NCBI RefSeq assembly: GCF_900101505.1
Contig: NZ_FMZI01000005.1
Coordinates: forward strand, 1-64,000
Reading direction: 5' to 3'
From: Antarctobacter albus
GTDB lineage: Bacteria; Pseudomonadota; Alphaproteobacteria; Rhodobacterales; Rhodobacteraceae
Length of the DNA: 64,000 nucleotides
Under the pieces are notes generated by a model that was given only the letters and a program-made list of their open reading frames with translations, did no database searches and was not told where the DNA came from. The translations under genes were made by a program, and so were the position numbers. Below, in pieces: positions 1-9,072 of this stretch. How positions within the stretch are numbered: position 1 is the stretch's first letter; every line of letters begins with the position of its first letter.

Positions 1-118
1 CATGCCAGTCAGACCAAATCAATGGGTCCTGACCCTAGCCACCTGACAGCACCCGTTGCGCCGGTGACGCGCGGTCTCGAAAACTCTTCTTAAATCTCTG
101 CTTGCTACCGTTCCCTGC

Positions 119-538
119 ATGAACGGTTTGCGAACATATCTCGCGGCGCTTCTCCTGGCTTTCGGATCGGCGCTGCACGCGGCGAACACCGCCTCCCCCT
201 CGGAAGAGGCACTGACGCTGGCCGCTTGCCAGGCACGCTATACCGCCGTTCTGGAACATGCCTGGCTGATGCATGGCGACACCGAGGCTGCCGCCATGCG
301 GCGCGATCTCTTTGCCGCAATGCTGGCGGCGGCGTTGCATGACGCGCCGGATCAAAATCAGATAAAGCGGCAATTGATCAGCTTTCGCATCGCCCGGAAA
401 CACGCCGCCAGCGGGCTGCTCGACACCGCGCGGTTCGGCACCGATCCGCGCCGCAGCCGGATCGCCCTGGGCGTGATCTCTCAACAACTCTCTGCCTGTG
501 ATCGCCTGGTGATCGGGCGGATACCGCTTGGTGCGTGA
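119..538 (+). CDS. small secreted protein, tandem paralogue A
   Basis: A 139-aa protein of unknown function, with a probable cleavable signal peptide over residues 1-21 (hydrophobic core LAALLLAFGSALHA), so periplasmic. The mature part is helical and Ala/Arg-rich, with one Cys near each end (LAACQAR and LSACDR) that could form a disulfide. The next gene downstream encodes a related protein: both share C-x9-EH-x-WL, an RR-x-(L/M)F motif and F-x-TDP-x-R. The ATG at 119 is preceded by no strong ribosome site, but it is the only start that gives a clean signal peptide. No family is recognised. Confidence 0.7.
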   Translation: MNGLRTYLAALLLAFGSALHAANTASPSEEALTLAACQARYTAVLEHAWLMHGDTEAAAMRRDLFAAMLAAALHDAPDQNQIKRQLISFRIARKHAASGLLDTARFGTDPRRSRIALGVISQQLSACDRLVIGRIPLGA

Positions 539-626
539 CTGGCCCGGGTCGCCCGCGCCACGTCGGCACGAAAAGTTTTCATTTCGCCTTATTTTTGAGC
601 GAAAATCCTGCTACGAATCTCAAATT

Positions 627-1022
627 ATGGTCGCTTTGAAAACTTTTATCGGCCTCTTTGGCCTCCTCTCCCTCCTCGCCATGCCCCTGGCGGCACTGAC
701 TGACGCGCCGCGGGAAAGAACCCAGGTCTTTGCCGTCTGTCTCGGCCGCGCCTCGGCAGAGATGGAACACCGCTGGCTGATCGGTGGTGGCGCAGAGGCC
801 GAACAGGACCGCCGCGCGATGTTCGAAATGCTGCTGGACACGGTCGCGCCCAATTCGGGCCTGGCGGGCCCGCAGATCCTGGACATGCGCATCCGTGCCA
901 AGATGGCGCAGGCACAATTGCTGCAGATCGCGACGTTCCACACCGACCCCGACCGCAAGCGCCGCGCCGCTGCGGCGGCACGGCAGGCCATGCGGCCCTG
1001 CTCTGCCCTGCTGCTGAGCTGA
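627..1022 (+). CDS. small secreted protein, tandem paralogue B
   Basis: A 131-aa protein of unknown function. I place the start at the ATG at 627 rather than upstream, because it gives a signal peptide immediately (MVALKTFIGLFGLLSLLAMP). It is a diverged copy of the preceding gene: the EH-x-WL and F-x-TDP motifs, the helical middle and two terminal cysteines (FAVCLGR, MRPCSAL) occupy matching places. The 88-bp gap between the two is AT-rich for this genome and may carry its own promoter. Probably periplasmic; no catalytic motif is visible. Confidence 0.7.
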   Translation: MVALKTFIGLFGLLSLLAMPLAALTDAPRERTQVFAVCLGRASAEMEHRWLIGGGAEAEQDRRAMFEMLLDTVAPNSGLAGPQILDMRIRAKMAQAQLLQIATFHTDPDRKRRAAAAARQAMRPCSALLLS

Positions 1023-1028
1023 CCCCGG

Positions 1029-2060
1029 TCAGAAGAAATCAGGACAAAAACCGCCGGAGGCCTCCATCATCCGCGCGATGAAGGCGCGCCGGTCAGGATC
1101 GCTGAACTGGGCGACCCGCGCCTCGGCGGAGGCGCGCAGGACCTCCCGGAGCCGCTTGCGCTCGGCCTCGTCCGTGGCACTTCGCAACTGGCCGCTCAGC
1201 CGGTCAGTGACCATCGCATCGCCCACGGACGCACGCACGAAATGCTCAAGCGATGGCAAGCCGCCCTCTCCCAGCGCGTCGAACAGGGGCCCCTGCCCCT
1301 CGGTGATCTGGTGGGCGAGGCAATCCATGTAGCGGGCCTGCCTCAACTCGAAGGTCAGAACCGTGGCCAGCGCCAGCTCTGCCGCCTCCGGCGCGATGCG
1401 GGTATAGGTGCGTTTGTAGGCACCCGGATCACGCGTGGTTGGATCGCGCAGCGCACCTTCCAGCACCAGCACATCGCCTGACCTCCCCAGCGAAAACGGC
1501 AATTCGAAATGGTTGAGCTGCGCCTTCACCAGCAGGTCGTAGGATCGCGGATCCTCGAGGCGCAGCGTCCCGTAGCGAAGCGACTCACCGAAACCGGCCA
1601 CCTTGAACCGGCCATCGCCATCACGTTCCAGCGTGGCCTCGGCGGCGACACCCGCATACTGCCCTTCATCGGACCAGAGCGGCGAATGTGGCAAGGTCAG
1701 CGCCCGCATCCAGTATTGCGTCACCCTGACCGTGTCCGGCTCGTCACCCGGGGCAAAGACAAGCACCTCTTGCCCTGGTACGGTGATGCCCAGCAGGTAA
1801 GGCAGCACCAGGTCACCCAGCCAGGCCCCGTGCAGCTGCGACAGGTCCGTCACCGGCGCCGCCTCGGCCACCGCCACCGTGTTCAGCACGAACATCTCCA
1901 GCGCCTTGCGACTGCAACCAAGCGGGCCGTCCGGGTCCTCGGACACGGCGCCCACGGGCTGCGGCACATGCAGCGCAGCCTGCATTTCGGCACAGGTGAC
2001 ATCGGCCCGCCCGGCGGCGGGCAACAGGCAGACCAGAAGGGCAAGAAACCAGCGCGGCAT
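1029..2060 (-). CDS. secreted protein of unknown function
   Basis: 343 aa. The ATG at 2060 is chosen because a signal peptide ([19 protein letters not shown]) begins there and an AGAGGA-type ribosome site lies just upstream; the longer open frame runs into the cobT promoter region. The mature protein has four cysteines (VTCAEM, LGCSRK, MDCLAH, GFCPDF), a middle rich in beta-strand-like segments, and a helical charged C-terminus. It is divergent from cobT and may share its regulatory region (2061-2181). No domain recognised. Confidence 0.75.
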   Translation of the reverse strand: MPRWFLALLVCLLPAAGRADVTCAEMQAALHVPQPVGAVSEDPDGPLGCSRKALEMFVLNTVAVAEAAPVTDLSQLHGAWLGDLVLPYLLGITVPGQEVLVFAPGDEPDTVRVTQYWMRALTLPHSPLWSDEGQYAGVAAEATLERDGDGRFKVAGFGESLRYGTLRLEDPRSYDLLVKAQLNHFELPFSLGRSGDVLVLEGALRDPTTRDPGAYKRTYTRIAPEAAELALATVLTFELRQARYMDCLAHQITEGQGPLFDALGEGGLPSLEHFVRASVGDAMVTDRLSGQLRSATDEAERKRLREVLRASAEARVAQFSDPDRRAFIARMMEASGGFCPDFF

Positions 2061-2181
2061 GATCAAAATCCTCTTGGGTCGGGAATGGGTCCGGGAATGC
2101 GTCGATCCTACCCCACGAAGCCGCCCGGACCAAGCCCGCGCCCCCTTGCGGGCGGCGCCCAAAGGACGGATAACAAGCGCC

Positions 2182-4059
2182 ATGAACAAGCCCAGCGACA
2201 ACCCCGCCGATCCGTTCAAGAAGGCCCTCGCCGAAGCCACCAAGGTGATGGCCGACGACCCGGATCTTTCGGTCAGCTACACTGTCGATCCCGCCGGTGT
2301 CTCCGGCGAGGCGATGCGCCTGCCGCAGGTCTCGCGCCGGATGACGCGGGACGAGGTGATGCTGGCGCGTGGCACCGCGGATGCTCTGGCGCTGTACCAC
2401 CGTTACCACGATGCGGGCACCCATGCGCGCTACCTGCCGCAGGGCGACATGGCGCGTGAGCTCTACGAGGCGATGGAAACCGCCCGCTGCGAGGCGATGG
2501 GCGCGCGCGACATGCCCGGCACGGCCGGCAACATCGACGCCAAGATCGCCTCCGAGGCGACGCGGCGCGGCTATGGCCAGATCCGCGAGGCGGCCGAGGC
2601 GCCCCTGCCCCAGGCCGCCAACTACCTGATCCGCCACCTTGCCACCGGCCGCGACCTGCCGCCCGACGCCGCCAACGTCATGGAACTGTGGCGCGGTTTC
2701 ATGGAGGATCACGCCGGCGAGACACTGGACCGACTCGACGAGACGCTGGCCGATCAGTCGGCTTTTGCCAGGTTCGCCCGCCAGATGATCACCGACCTGG
2801 GCTATGGCGACCAGCTGGGCGATGACCCCGACCTCGACGACCAGTCCGAGGAAGAGGGCGTCGACGACCAGCAGGACGATCAGCAGGAACCCGATTCGAC
2901 CGGCGAAGACGACGAGGACGGCGAAGAATCCGAAGCCTCGCCCGAACAATCCCAGGAAGAGACGCAGGACCCCAGCCAGGCCCAGGTCACGATGGATGAC
3001 ATGGCCGACCAGGAGCTGGGTGAAGAGGCCGAGATGCCCGAGGGCGAGGCCCCGCTGGAGCCGCCCGCCCCGCAGCCCATCTCGGAGGCGGACCCGGACT
3101 ACCGCGTCTATTCCACCGACCACGACGAGGAAATCTCGGCCGAGGAACTGGCCGAACCGATCGAGCTGGAGCGCCTGCGTGCCTATCTCGACCAGCAGCT
3201 TGAACCGCTCAAGGGCGCGGTGTCGCGGCTGGCCAACAAGTTGCAGCGCCGGCTTCAGGCCCAGCAGAACCGCAGCTGGGAATTCGACCGCGAGGAAGGC
3301 ATCCTCGACGCCGGGCGGCTGGCCCGCGTGGTGGCCAACCCGACGACGCCGCTCTCGTTCAAGGTCGAAAAGGACATGGAGTTCCGCGACACGGTCGTGA
3401 CGCTTCTGCTCGACAACTCCGGGTCGATGCGCGGGCGCCCAATCTCGATTGCGGCGATCTGCGCCGACGTCCTGGCCCGCACCTTGGAACGCTGCAGCGT
3501 CAAGGTCGAGATCCTGGGCTTTACCACCCGCGCCTGGAAAGGCGGGCTGGCGCGCGAGGACTGGCTGAACGCGGGCCGGGAACAGCAGCCCGGGCGCCTG
3601 AACGACCTGCGCCACATCATCTACAAGCACGCCGACGCGCCCTGGCGGCGCACCCGCGACAACCTTGGCCTGATGATGAAAGAGGGCCTGCTCAAGGAAA
3701 ACATCGACGGCGAGGCGCTGGAATGGGCGCACCGCCGGATGTCGGGCCGGCCCGAGGCGCGCAAGATCCTGATGGTGATTTCTGACGGCGCGCCGGTGGA
3801 CGACTCGACCCTTTCGGTGAACCCGGCCAACTACCTGGAAAAGCACCTGCGCGACGTGATCGCGATGGTCGAGCGCAAGCGCCAGGTGGAATTGCTGGCC
3901 ATCGGCATCGGCCACGACGTGACGCGATACTACGAACGCGCCGTGACCATCACCGATGTCGAACAGCTGGCGGGCGCGATGACCGAACAGCTTGCCGCGC
4001 TCTTTGACAGCGACCCGCGTGCACGGGCCCGTTTTGCCGGGATCAAACGCGCCGGCTGA
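2182..4059 (+). CDS. cobT: cobaltochelatase subunit CobT
   Basis: 625 aa, the usual CobT length. CobT pairs with the AAA+ protein CobS and the large subunit CobN to insert cobalt into hydrogenobyrinic acid a,c-diamide in aerobic cobalamin synthesis. The order is an N-terminal helical domain, a strongly acidic Asp/Glu/Gln linker (about residues 210-300), and a C-terminal von Willebrand A domain with the MIDAS motif [10 protein letters not shown] and a later [10 protein letters not shown]. The start at 2182 follows AAAGGACGG. cobS is not adjacent, unlike many genomes. The 3' end overlaps the convergent NTF2-like gene by 17 bp. Confidence 0.95.
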   Translation: MNKPSDNPADPFKKALAEATKVMADDPDLSVSYTVDPAGVSGEAMRLPQVSRRMTRDEVMLARGTADALALYHRYHDAGTHARYLPQGDMARELYEAMETARCEAMGARDMPGTAGNIDAKIASEATRRGYGQIREAAEAPLPQAANYLIRHLATGRDLPPDAANVMELWRGFMEDHAGETLDRLDETLADQSAFARFARQMITDLGYGDQLGDDPDLDDQSEEEGVDDQQDDQQEPDSTGEDDEDGEESEASPEQSQEETQDPSQAQVTMDDMADQELGEEAEMPEGEAPLEPPAPQPISEADPDYRVYSTDHDEEISAEELAEPIELERLRAYLDQQLEPLKGAVSRLANKLQRRLQAQQNRSWEFDREEGILDAGRLARVVANPTTPLSFKVEKDMEFRDTVVTLLLDNSGSMRGRPISIAAICADVLARTLERCSVKVEILGFTTRAWKGGLAREDWLNAGREQQPGRLNDLRHIIYKHADAPWRRTRDNLGLMMKEGLLKENIDGEALEWAHRRMSGRPEARKILMVISDGAPVDDSTLSVNPANYLEKHLRDVIAMVERKRQVELLAIGIGHDVTRYYERAVTITDVEQLAGAMTEQLAALFDSDPRARARFAGIKRAG

Positions 4060-4513
4060 TCGGACTGTCGCTGGACCCGGGCACCCGCTGGATCGCGCTA
4101 TTCAACGGGTTTCGTCCCGCGACCGTGAACTGGGCATGGTGGACCTTCCAGCAGTCCGGGTAACGGTGCAGAATCGACAGGCCGACGTGCGGCGCTTCGG
4201 ACAGGACCGTTCCGTGATGGATGTAGCGTGTCTCATGCGTGGCCCGGATCGTGTCCGCATCGCGAAACTCGGCATGGGTGACCTTGCGGATCATATGCGT
4301 GATGCTCAGCTCTCGCTGGCGCGCCATGATAGTACGGAACAGGTCCCGGGTTTCTTCCACCGTGCCCAGCACCCGGCGCCCCTCGAAACTTTCGACCGTG
4401 TTGGGGATCGTGAACCAGCGCAGAACACCCGCCATGTCCCCCGCCAGCATGGCCTCCCCACAGCGATCCAGCATGTCCTGAAAGATGCGCCGGGCTTCCG
4501 CGTCGTCCTGCAC
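4043..4513 (-). CDS. NTF2-like (SnoaL-type) fold protein
   Basis: 156 aa from a GTG start preceded by a GGGGGAA-type ribosome site. The pattern (N-terminal helix with '[11 protein letters not shown]', then [23 protein letters not shown] and WKVHHAQF strands) fits the cone-shaped NTF2/SnoaL fold, a fold used by small polyketide cyclases, isomerases and many ligand-binding proteins. The substrate cannot be told. Its 3' end overlaps the cobT stop on the other strand, so the two are convergent and probably unrelated in function. Confidence 0.65.
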   Translation of the reverse strand: MQDDAEARRIFQDMLDRCGEAMLAGDMAGVLRWFTIPNTVESFEGRRVLGTVEETRDLFRTIMARQRELSITHMIRKVTHAEFRDADTIRATHETRYIHHGTVLSEAPHVGLSILHRYPDCWKVHHAQFTVAGRNPLNSAIQRVPGSSDSPISRRV

Positions 4514-4653
4514 TGCTCGTTTCCCCCTGTCGTGTTTTCAGCGACTTAGCACATGAATTGCGCGGGCGGTGCGAAAAAGCCCGAACAGGGTCAATTCGCC
4601 GACCCTTGTCACCGCCGCCGCGCCCGCTAACCTGCGCCGCAAAGGAGTCACCC

Positions 4654-6420
4654 ATGTTCCAGACCTTCACCGAGACGGCCTCGCCCGACCAGGGGCCGCC
4701 CCGCCTTGCGGCCCTGCGCGACAAGCTGGCCGAGGCAGGCCTAGACGGTTTTCTCGTGCCGCGTGCGGATGCCCACCAGGGCGAATACGTCGCCCCTCGG
4801 GACGACCGCCTGGCCTGGCTGACAGGCTTTACCGGTTCGGCGGGCTGGTGCGTGGCTCTGGGCGACCGCGCCGCCGTCTTTGTCGACAGCCGTTATCGCG
4901 TGCAGGTCAAGGCCCAGGTGGCAGCGGATTTCGAAAAGGTCGACTGGCCCGAGACCTCGCTGGCCGACTGGATCGGCGCGGCCCTGCCCAAGGGCAGGCT
5001 GGGGTTCGATCCCTGGTTGCTGAGCGTCGAGCAGCATCGCACCCTGTCGGCCAAGCTGCCCGATGTGACGCTGGCCCCGGTCGGAAACCTCGTCGATGCC
5101 ATCTGGCCCGACCAGCCCGACCCGCCGCAGGGCGCGGTCTTTGCCCAACCGCTGGAACTGGCCGGCGAGGCGCATGAGGACAAGATCGCCCGCCTGGCCA
5201 AAGACCTGACCGCGGGCGCCGCCGTCATCACCCTGCCCGACAGCATCGCCTGGCTGCTGAACATTCGCGGCAGCGACATCCCCCGCAACCCGGTCCCGCA
5301 TGGTTTTGCCGTGCTGCACGGTGACGGGCGTGTGACGCTCTACATGGATGCGGCCAAGCTGGCCGACCTGGGCGACCACCTGGGCGACAAGGTGACGCTG
5401 CGCGCGCCCGGCGACTTTCTTGGCGATCTGGCGGCCCTCGAAGGCAAGGTCCAGATCGACCCCGCCACCTGTCCCGTCGCCGTGGCCGAGGCGCTGAACG
5501 ACCCGGAAGAGGCGCCGGATCCCTGCCTGTTGCCCAAGGCCCGCAAGAATGCCGCCGAGCTGGAAGGCACCCGCGCCGCCCACCTGCGCGACGCGCTGGC
5601 GATGGTGCGTTTCCTGGCCTGGCTCGACATGCAACCGCCGGGCAGCCTGACCGAAATCGCCGTCGTGCAAAAGCTGGAGGAGGAACGCCGCGCCACCAAT
5701 GCCCTGCGCGACATCTCTTTCGAGACGATCTCGGGCGCCGGTCCCAATGGCGCCATCGTACACTACCGCGTCACCGAAAACACGAACCGCGAGGTAAAGG
5801 ACGGGGAGCTGCTGCTGGTCGACAGCGGCGGGCAATATGTCGACGGCACCACCGACATCACCCGCACCATCGCCATCGGCGACCCCGGTGCCGAGGAAAC
5901 AGAGGCCTTTACCCGCGTGCTAAAGGGCATGATCGCCGTTTCTCGCCTGCGATTCCCCAAGGGACTGGCGGGCCGCGACATAGATCCCTTTGCCCGCGTG
6001 GCGCTCTGGGAGGCGGGGCTGGATTACGGCCACGGCACCGGCCACGGCGTCGGTGCCTACCTGTCTGTCCACGAAGGCCCGCAGCGCATCGCCCGCACCG
6101 GCACCGTGCCGCTGGAACCGGGCATGATCCTGTCGAACGAGCCGGGGTTCTACCGCGAAGGCGCCTATGGCATCCGGATCGAGAACCTGATCGCGGTGGA
6201 GATGGCGCCCAAGCTCTATGGTCAGACCGTGGCAGAGATGCTGCAGTTCGAAACCCTCACCTGGGTGCCCATAGACAGGCGGCTGATCGACCCTAACCTG
6301 CTCACCGCGGATGAGCGAAACTGGCTCAACGACTACCACCGGCGCGTACATGAGCTGCTGACCCCGCACCTGGATGCGGCAACGGGGCAGTGGCTCTCGG
6401 ACGCATGTTCTGTCATCTGA
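4654..6420 (+). CDS. Xaa-Pro aminopeptidase (aminopeptidase P family)
   Basis: 588 aa; start at 4654 directly after AAAGGAG. An M24B metallopeptidase with two creatinase/prolidase N-terminal domains (about 1-300) and a C-terminal pita-bread catalytic domain. The dinuclear metal ligands are visible: DSGGQYVDGTTDITRT (two Asp), the GHGTGHGVGAY/HEGP histidine segment, NEPGFY and RIENL glutamates. It removes an N-terminal residue preceding proline from peptides in the cytoplasm. The length with two N-terminal domains matches the long, eukaryote-like APP1 form common in Alphaproteobacteria. Confidence 0.95.
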   Translation: MFQTFTETASPDQGPPRLAALRDKLAEAGLDGFLVPRADAHQGEYVAPRDDRLAWLTGFTGSAGWCVALGDRAAVFVDSRYRVQVKAQVAADFEKVDWPETSLADWIGAALPKGRLGFDPWLLSVEQHRTLSAKLPDVTLAPVGNLVDAIWPDQPDPPQGAVFAQPLELAGEAHEDKIARLAKDLTAGAAVITLPDSIAWLLNIRGSDIPRNPVPHGFAVLHGDGRVTLYMDAAKLADLGDHLGDKVTLRAPGDFLGDLAALEGKVQIDPATCPVAVAEALNDPEEAPDPCLLPKARKNAAELEGTRAAHLRDALAMVRFLAWLDMQPPGSLTEIAVVQKLEEERRATNALRDISFETISGAGPNGAIVHYRVTENTNREVKDGELLLVDSGGQYVDGTTDITRTIAIGDPGAEETEAFTRVLKGMIAVSRLRFPKGLAGRDIDPFARVALWEAGLDYGHGTGHGVGAYLSVHEGPQRIARTGTVPLEPGMILSNEPGFYREGAYGIRIENLIAVEMAPKLYGQTVAEMLQFETLTWVPIDRRLIDPNLLTADERNWLNDYHRRVHELLTPHLDAATGQWLSDACSVI

Positions 6421-6479
6421 CATGACAACGTTACAAAGCCCGTGTCTGTGATGCGGGGAAAAGACATGGGGGATAAGAC

Positions 6480-6821
6480 ATGAGCAACATCACCATCACG
6501 CCGGCCACCGGCACCTGGGTTGTCCGCGCTGGCGGTGCCGTGCTGGGTGAAACCGGCAATGCGCTGGAACTGCACGAGGACGGCCATGCTCCGGTCATCT
6601 ACTTCCCGCGCGCGGACATCGCGATGGCCTTTCTCGACCGGACCGATCACAGCACGCATTGCCCGCACAAGGGCGATGCCAGCTATTTCTCGATCGTGTC
6701 CAAGTCGAAGACCTATGAAAACGCCGCCTGGTCCTACGAGGAGCCCAAGGGCGACGTCGCCCAGATCAAGGATCACCTGGCCTTCTACGGTCAGGACGGC
6801 GTGACGGTCGAACACGTCTGA
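6480..6821 (+). CDS. DUF427 domain protein
   Basis: 113 aa, a complete single-domain DUF427 (COG2343) protein. The family hallmarks are present: WVVRAGGAVLGET near the start, the VIYFPRADI strand, and the Cys/His segment THCPHKGDASYFS followed by WSYEEP. The biochemical role of the family is not established. Begins 59 bp after the aminopeptidase gene and is followed by a strong terminator, so the two may be one unit. Confidence 0.9.
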   Translation: MSNITITPATGTWVVRAGGAVLGETGNALELHEDGHAPVIYFPRADIAMAFLDRTDHSTHCPHKGDASYFSIVSKSKTYENAAWSYEEPKGDVAQIKDHLAFYGQDGVTVEHV

Positions 6822-6844
6822 AGACGCCGTTTCGGCAGATTTCC

Positions 6845-6877
6845 GGCCCCGTGCGCACCGGCGCGCGGGGCCTTTTT
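6845..6877 (+). terminator. rho-independent terminator after DUF427 gene
   Basis: A 12-bp GC-rich stem with one G-U wobble (GGCCCCGTGCGC / GCGCGCGGGGCC), ACCG loop, followed by TTTTT. Placed 23 bp after the stop of the DUF427 gene; it lies just past the 3' end of the convergent sulfotransferase gene, which it could also serve. Confidence 0.9.
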
Positions 6878-6884
6878 CATCGGA

Positions 6885-7697
6885 TCAGGTGCGCCGTTTC
6901 AGCAGATCGTTGGAATAGACCAGCCGCCGGTTGGTGCGCATACAAAGCGCCGACAGCACAGCCGAGGCCAGCGGATAATCATCCGAGACCATCCAGCTGC
7001 CGTCATAGCGGATCGACGCCGCCAGACGGCGCGTCCGGATGCTGCTGTTGCCGGTGATGATATGGCTGCCGGTATTGCCAAAGGGGGTCAGCATCTCCTC
7101 GTCAAAGGGCACTCCCAGCCAGTCGCAGATCATCCCCAGAACCTCGCGCGGGCGCAGGGCCAGCTCTTCGTAGCCCAGCCGGAAGCGCGGCAAACCGCTG
7201 TCGGTCAGCGCCGAGTCGATCCCGACCACGTTGCGCAACCAGGTCACATGGGCCGAAACAAGGTTGTCCCCCTTGCGGCGCCGGCGCGAGGCCACCCAGG
7301 ATCGCACGTCGCGGGTGATCTGCAGGACCCGCACGTCAAACGCCTCCAGCGCGTCGAGATAGTCCAGCGCGTTCGGTGAACTGTCGAGGACAAGACGCAC
7401 CTCGGGCGACAATCCGCGCGCCGCGGCAGCGACCAGCGGAAAATGCGAGGCAACGCTGACACCCGATCCCAGGTGCGGCAAGACACCGGACCACAACGGG
7501 CAGTCCCCTGCCCGCGTCCCGCAGGTACAGATCCGTTCCGATGCGCCGCCGTCGAGATGCCCGGGGTTGGCCCCGGCGGTCAGACGCAACGCCTCGCCGA
7601 CACCCACCACATGCGGCGAGACGCCCAGCGCGGCATCGAGAATCGTCGTGCCGCTGTGCGGAGGGCCGACGACCAGGACAAGCGGGCTTCGGGACAC
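6885..7697 (-). CDS. PAPS-dependent sulfotransferase family protein
   Basis: 270 aa from a GTG at 7697. The N-terminus carries the phosphosulfate-binding loop (VVGPPHSGTTIL), and the 3'-phosphate binding strand and Ser appear as VLDSSPNALDYL, with a following VLQITRDVRSW Arg-containing segment. Sulfotransferases of this class move sulfate from PAPS to carbohydrates, lipids or proteins; the acceptor cannot be told. It stands alone, with no PAPS-synthesis or polysaccharide genes in the window. Confidence 0.85.
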   Translation of the reverse strand: MSRSPLVLVVGPPHSGTTILDAALGVSPHVVGVGEALRLTAGANPGHLDGGASERICTCGTRAGDCPLWSGVLPHLGSGVSVASHFPLVAAAARGLSPEVRLVLDSSPNALDYLDALEAFDVRVLQITRDVRSWVASRRRRKGDNLVSAHVTWLRNVVGIDSALTDSGLPRFRLGYEELALRPREVLGMICDWLGVPFDEEMLTPFGNTGSHIITGNSSIRTRRLAASIRYDGSWMVSDDYPLASAVLSALCMRTNRRLVYSNDLLKRRT

Positions 7698-7943
7698 GGG
7701 CGGATCTTTCGGCTACACAGGGGGTCGATGCGGCATAGCCCAGTCGCCGCCCCTGGGCCAAGCCGGAATCCACGGTCACAGGGTGCCCCAAACGTCGAAT
7801 AAGCGGAAATCGGCAAATCGGGGAGAATGCCGGAAGCCTCTGAAATCATTGCATGCTATCTACTAACAAGCGCCCGTAATTGCCTGATTGCAGCGAAATG
7901 GCCCAGGTGTGGGTCATCGCTTCCGGCAACAAAGGACGAACCC

Positions 7944-8927
7944 ATGCTCAGATTGCTCACATTTCTTTCGGCCCTTTTCTTCGCCAGCGCGGCGGCGGCC
8001 ACGACCCTCTGGGTCGATGCGCCTCGCGACGGCTTTCTCAACCTGCGCACCGGCCCCTCGACCCACTACCAGGTGATCGGCAAGATGCCCCACGCCAGCA
8101 AGGTGGAAGTGCTGCGCGCTCCTGGCAAATGGGTCAAGGTCCGACATGTCTCCGGCCGCGTCGGCTGGGCGCACAGCCGCTTTCTGTCCGATCACCGCCC
8201 GCGCGGCCACGGTCATGGCGGCCATTATGGCGGCAACGACCGCGGGCAGCCCTACTGGGTCGACGCGCCGCGCCACGGCCACCTCAACCTGCGCAGCGGC
8301 CCGTCGGGCAAGCACCACGTCATCGACAAGATGGCGCATGGCGACGCGCTCCGGGTGCTGGACAAGGACGGCAAGTGGTACAAGGTCTTCTATCGCGGCA
8401 AGGTCGGCTATGCGCACCGCCGGTTCCTGTCCGCTCACAAGGTCGACGCCGGACATGGCAAGGGTCCGGGCAAGGGCCACGGTCACTGGCATGACCGCGA
8501 CCACGCCGGACAGACCTACTATGTCTACGCACCGGGCTACGCCGGGCTGAACCTCCGCAACGGCCCCGGCACCGACTACCCCGTGGTCATGACCATGCAC
8601 CAGCGCGACCGCGTGACCGAGCTTGGCCGCCAGGGCAAGTGGATCCTCCTGCGCCATGCCTCCGGCAAGACCGGCTGGGCCCACGGCGACTACCTGGTCA
8701 ACGGTGACCCGGGCTATGTGGCGCCGCCGAACGCCGGGCGCCATGACGGCCACAGGGACAACCACAAGGGCGGCGGCTGGGACCGCGACGACCGCTACGG
8801 CCACGGCGGCGGACGCAGGAACGGCAAGACCTATGACAACTTCGCCGATGCCGTCACCGCCTGCGTGGGCCGCAGCGGCCAGGACATGCAGCTCTGCGTC
8901 CTGAGAAACCTCGGCAAGATCGACTGA
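7944..8927 (+). CDS. secreted triple-SH3b protein with His/Gly-rich linkers
   Basis: 327 aa; the ATG at 7944 follows AAAGGACG and gives a signal peptide (MLRLLTFLSALFFASAAAA). Three bacterial SH3 domains follow, each starting WVDAP / YVYAP and containing LNLR-x-GP and a W-x-KV/L core. They are joined by linkers rich in His and Gly and end with a short C-terminal helix having two Cys. SH3b domains bind cell-wall peptides; the His-rich linkers suggest metal binding. Probably periplasmic. Confidence 0.85.
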   Translation: MLRLLTFLSALFFASAAAATTLWVDAPRDGFLNLRTGPSTHYQVIGKMPHASKVEVLRAPGKWVKVRHVSGRVGWAHSRFLSDHRPRGHGHGGHYGGNDRGQPYWVDAPRHGHLNLRSGPSGKHHVIDKMAHGDALRVLDKDGKWYKVFYRGKVGYAHRRFLSAHKVDAGHGKGPGKGHGHWHDRDHAGQTYYVYAPGYAGLNLRNGPGTDYPVVMTMHQRDRVTELGRQGKWILLRHASGKTGWAHGDYLVNGDPGYVAPPNAGRHDGHRDNHKGGGWDRDDRYGHGGGRRNGKTYDNFADAVTACVGRSGQDMQLCVLRNLGKID

Positions 8928-8960
8928 TCCGCCCAGTCGATACCAGGACAGGCCGGCACG

Positions 8961-8984
8961 GCGGACCCTTCGGGGTCCGCCTTT
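8961..8984 (+). terminator. hairpin terminator after SH3b gene
   Basis: A perfect 8-bp stem (GCGGACCC/GGGTCCGC) closed by a TTCG tetraloop, followed by CTTT. The U tract is short, so termination may be partial. Confidence 0.65.
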
Positions 8985-9072
8985 GCGCTGTCCGACCGGA
9001 GGTTCCGGATTCACGGACCTTTCCCTCTGCCGAAGCTTGGCTAGGATTGCCCGCACACAGCCCGAGGACGAC

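Noticed and set aside
1813-3915. 700-codon open frame antisense to cobT
   Set aside because: It mirrors cobT in a high-GC gene where antisense frames stay open by codon bias. The protein is low-complexity and matches nothing, while CobT has all its motifs.
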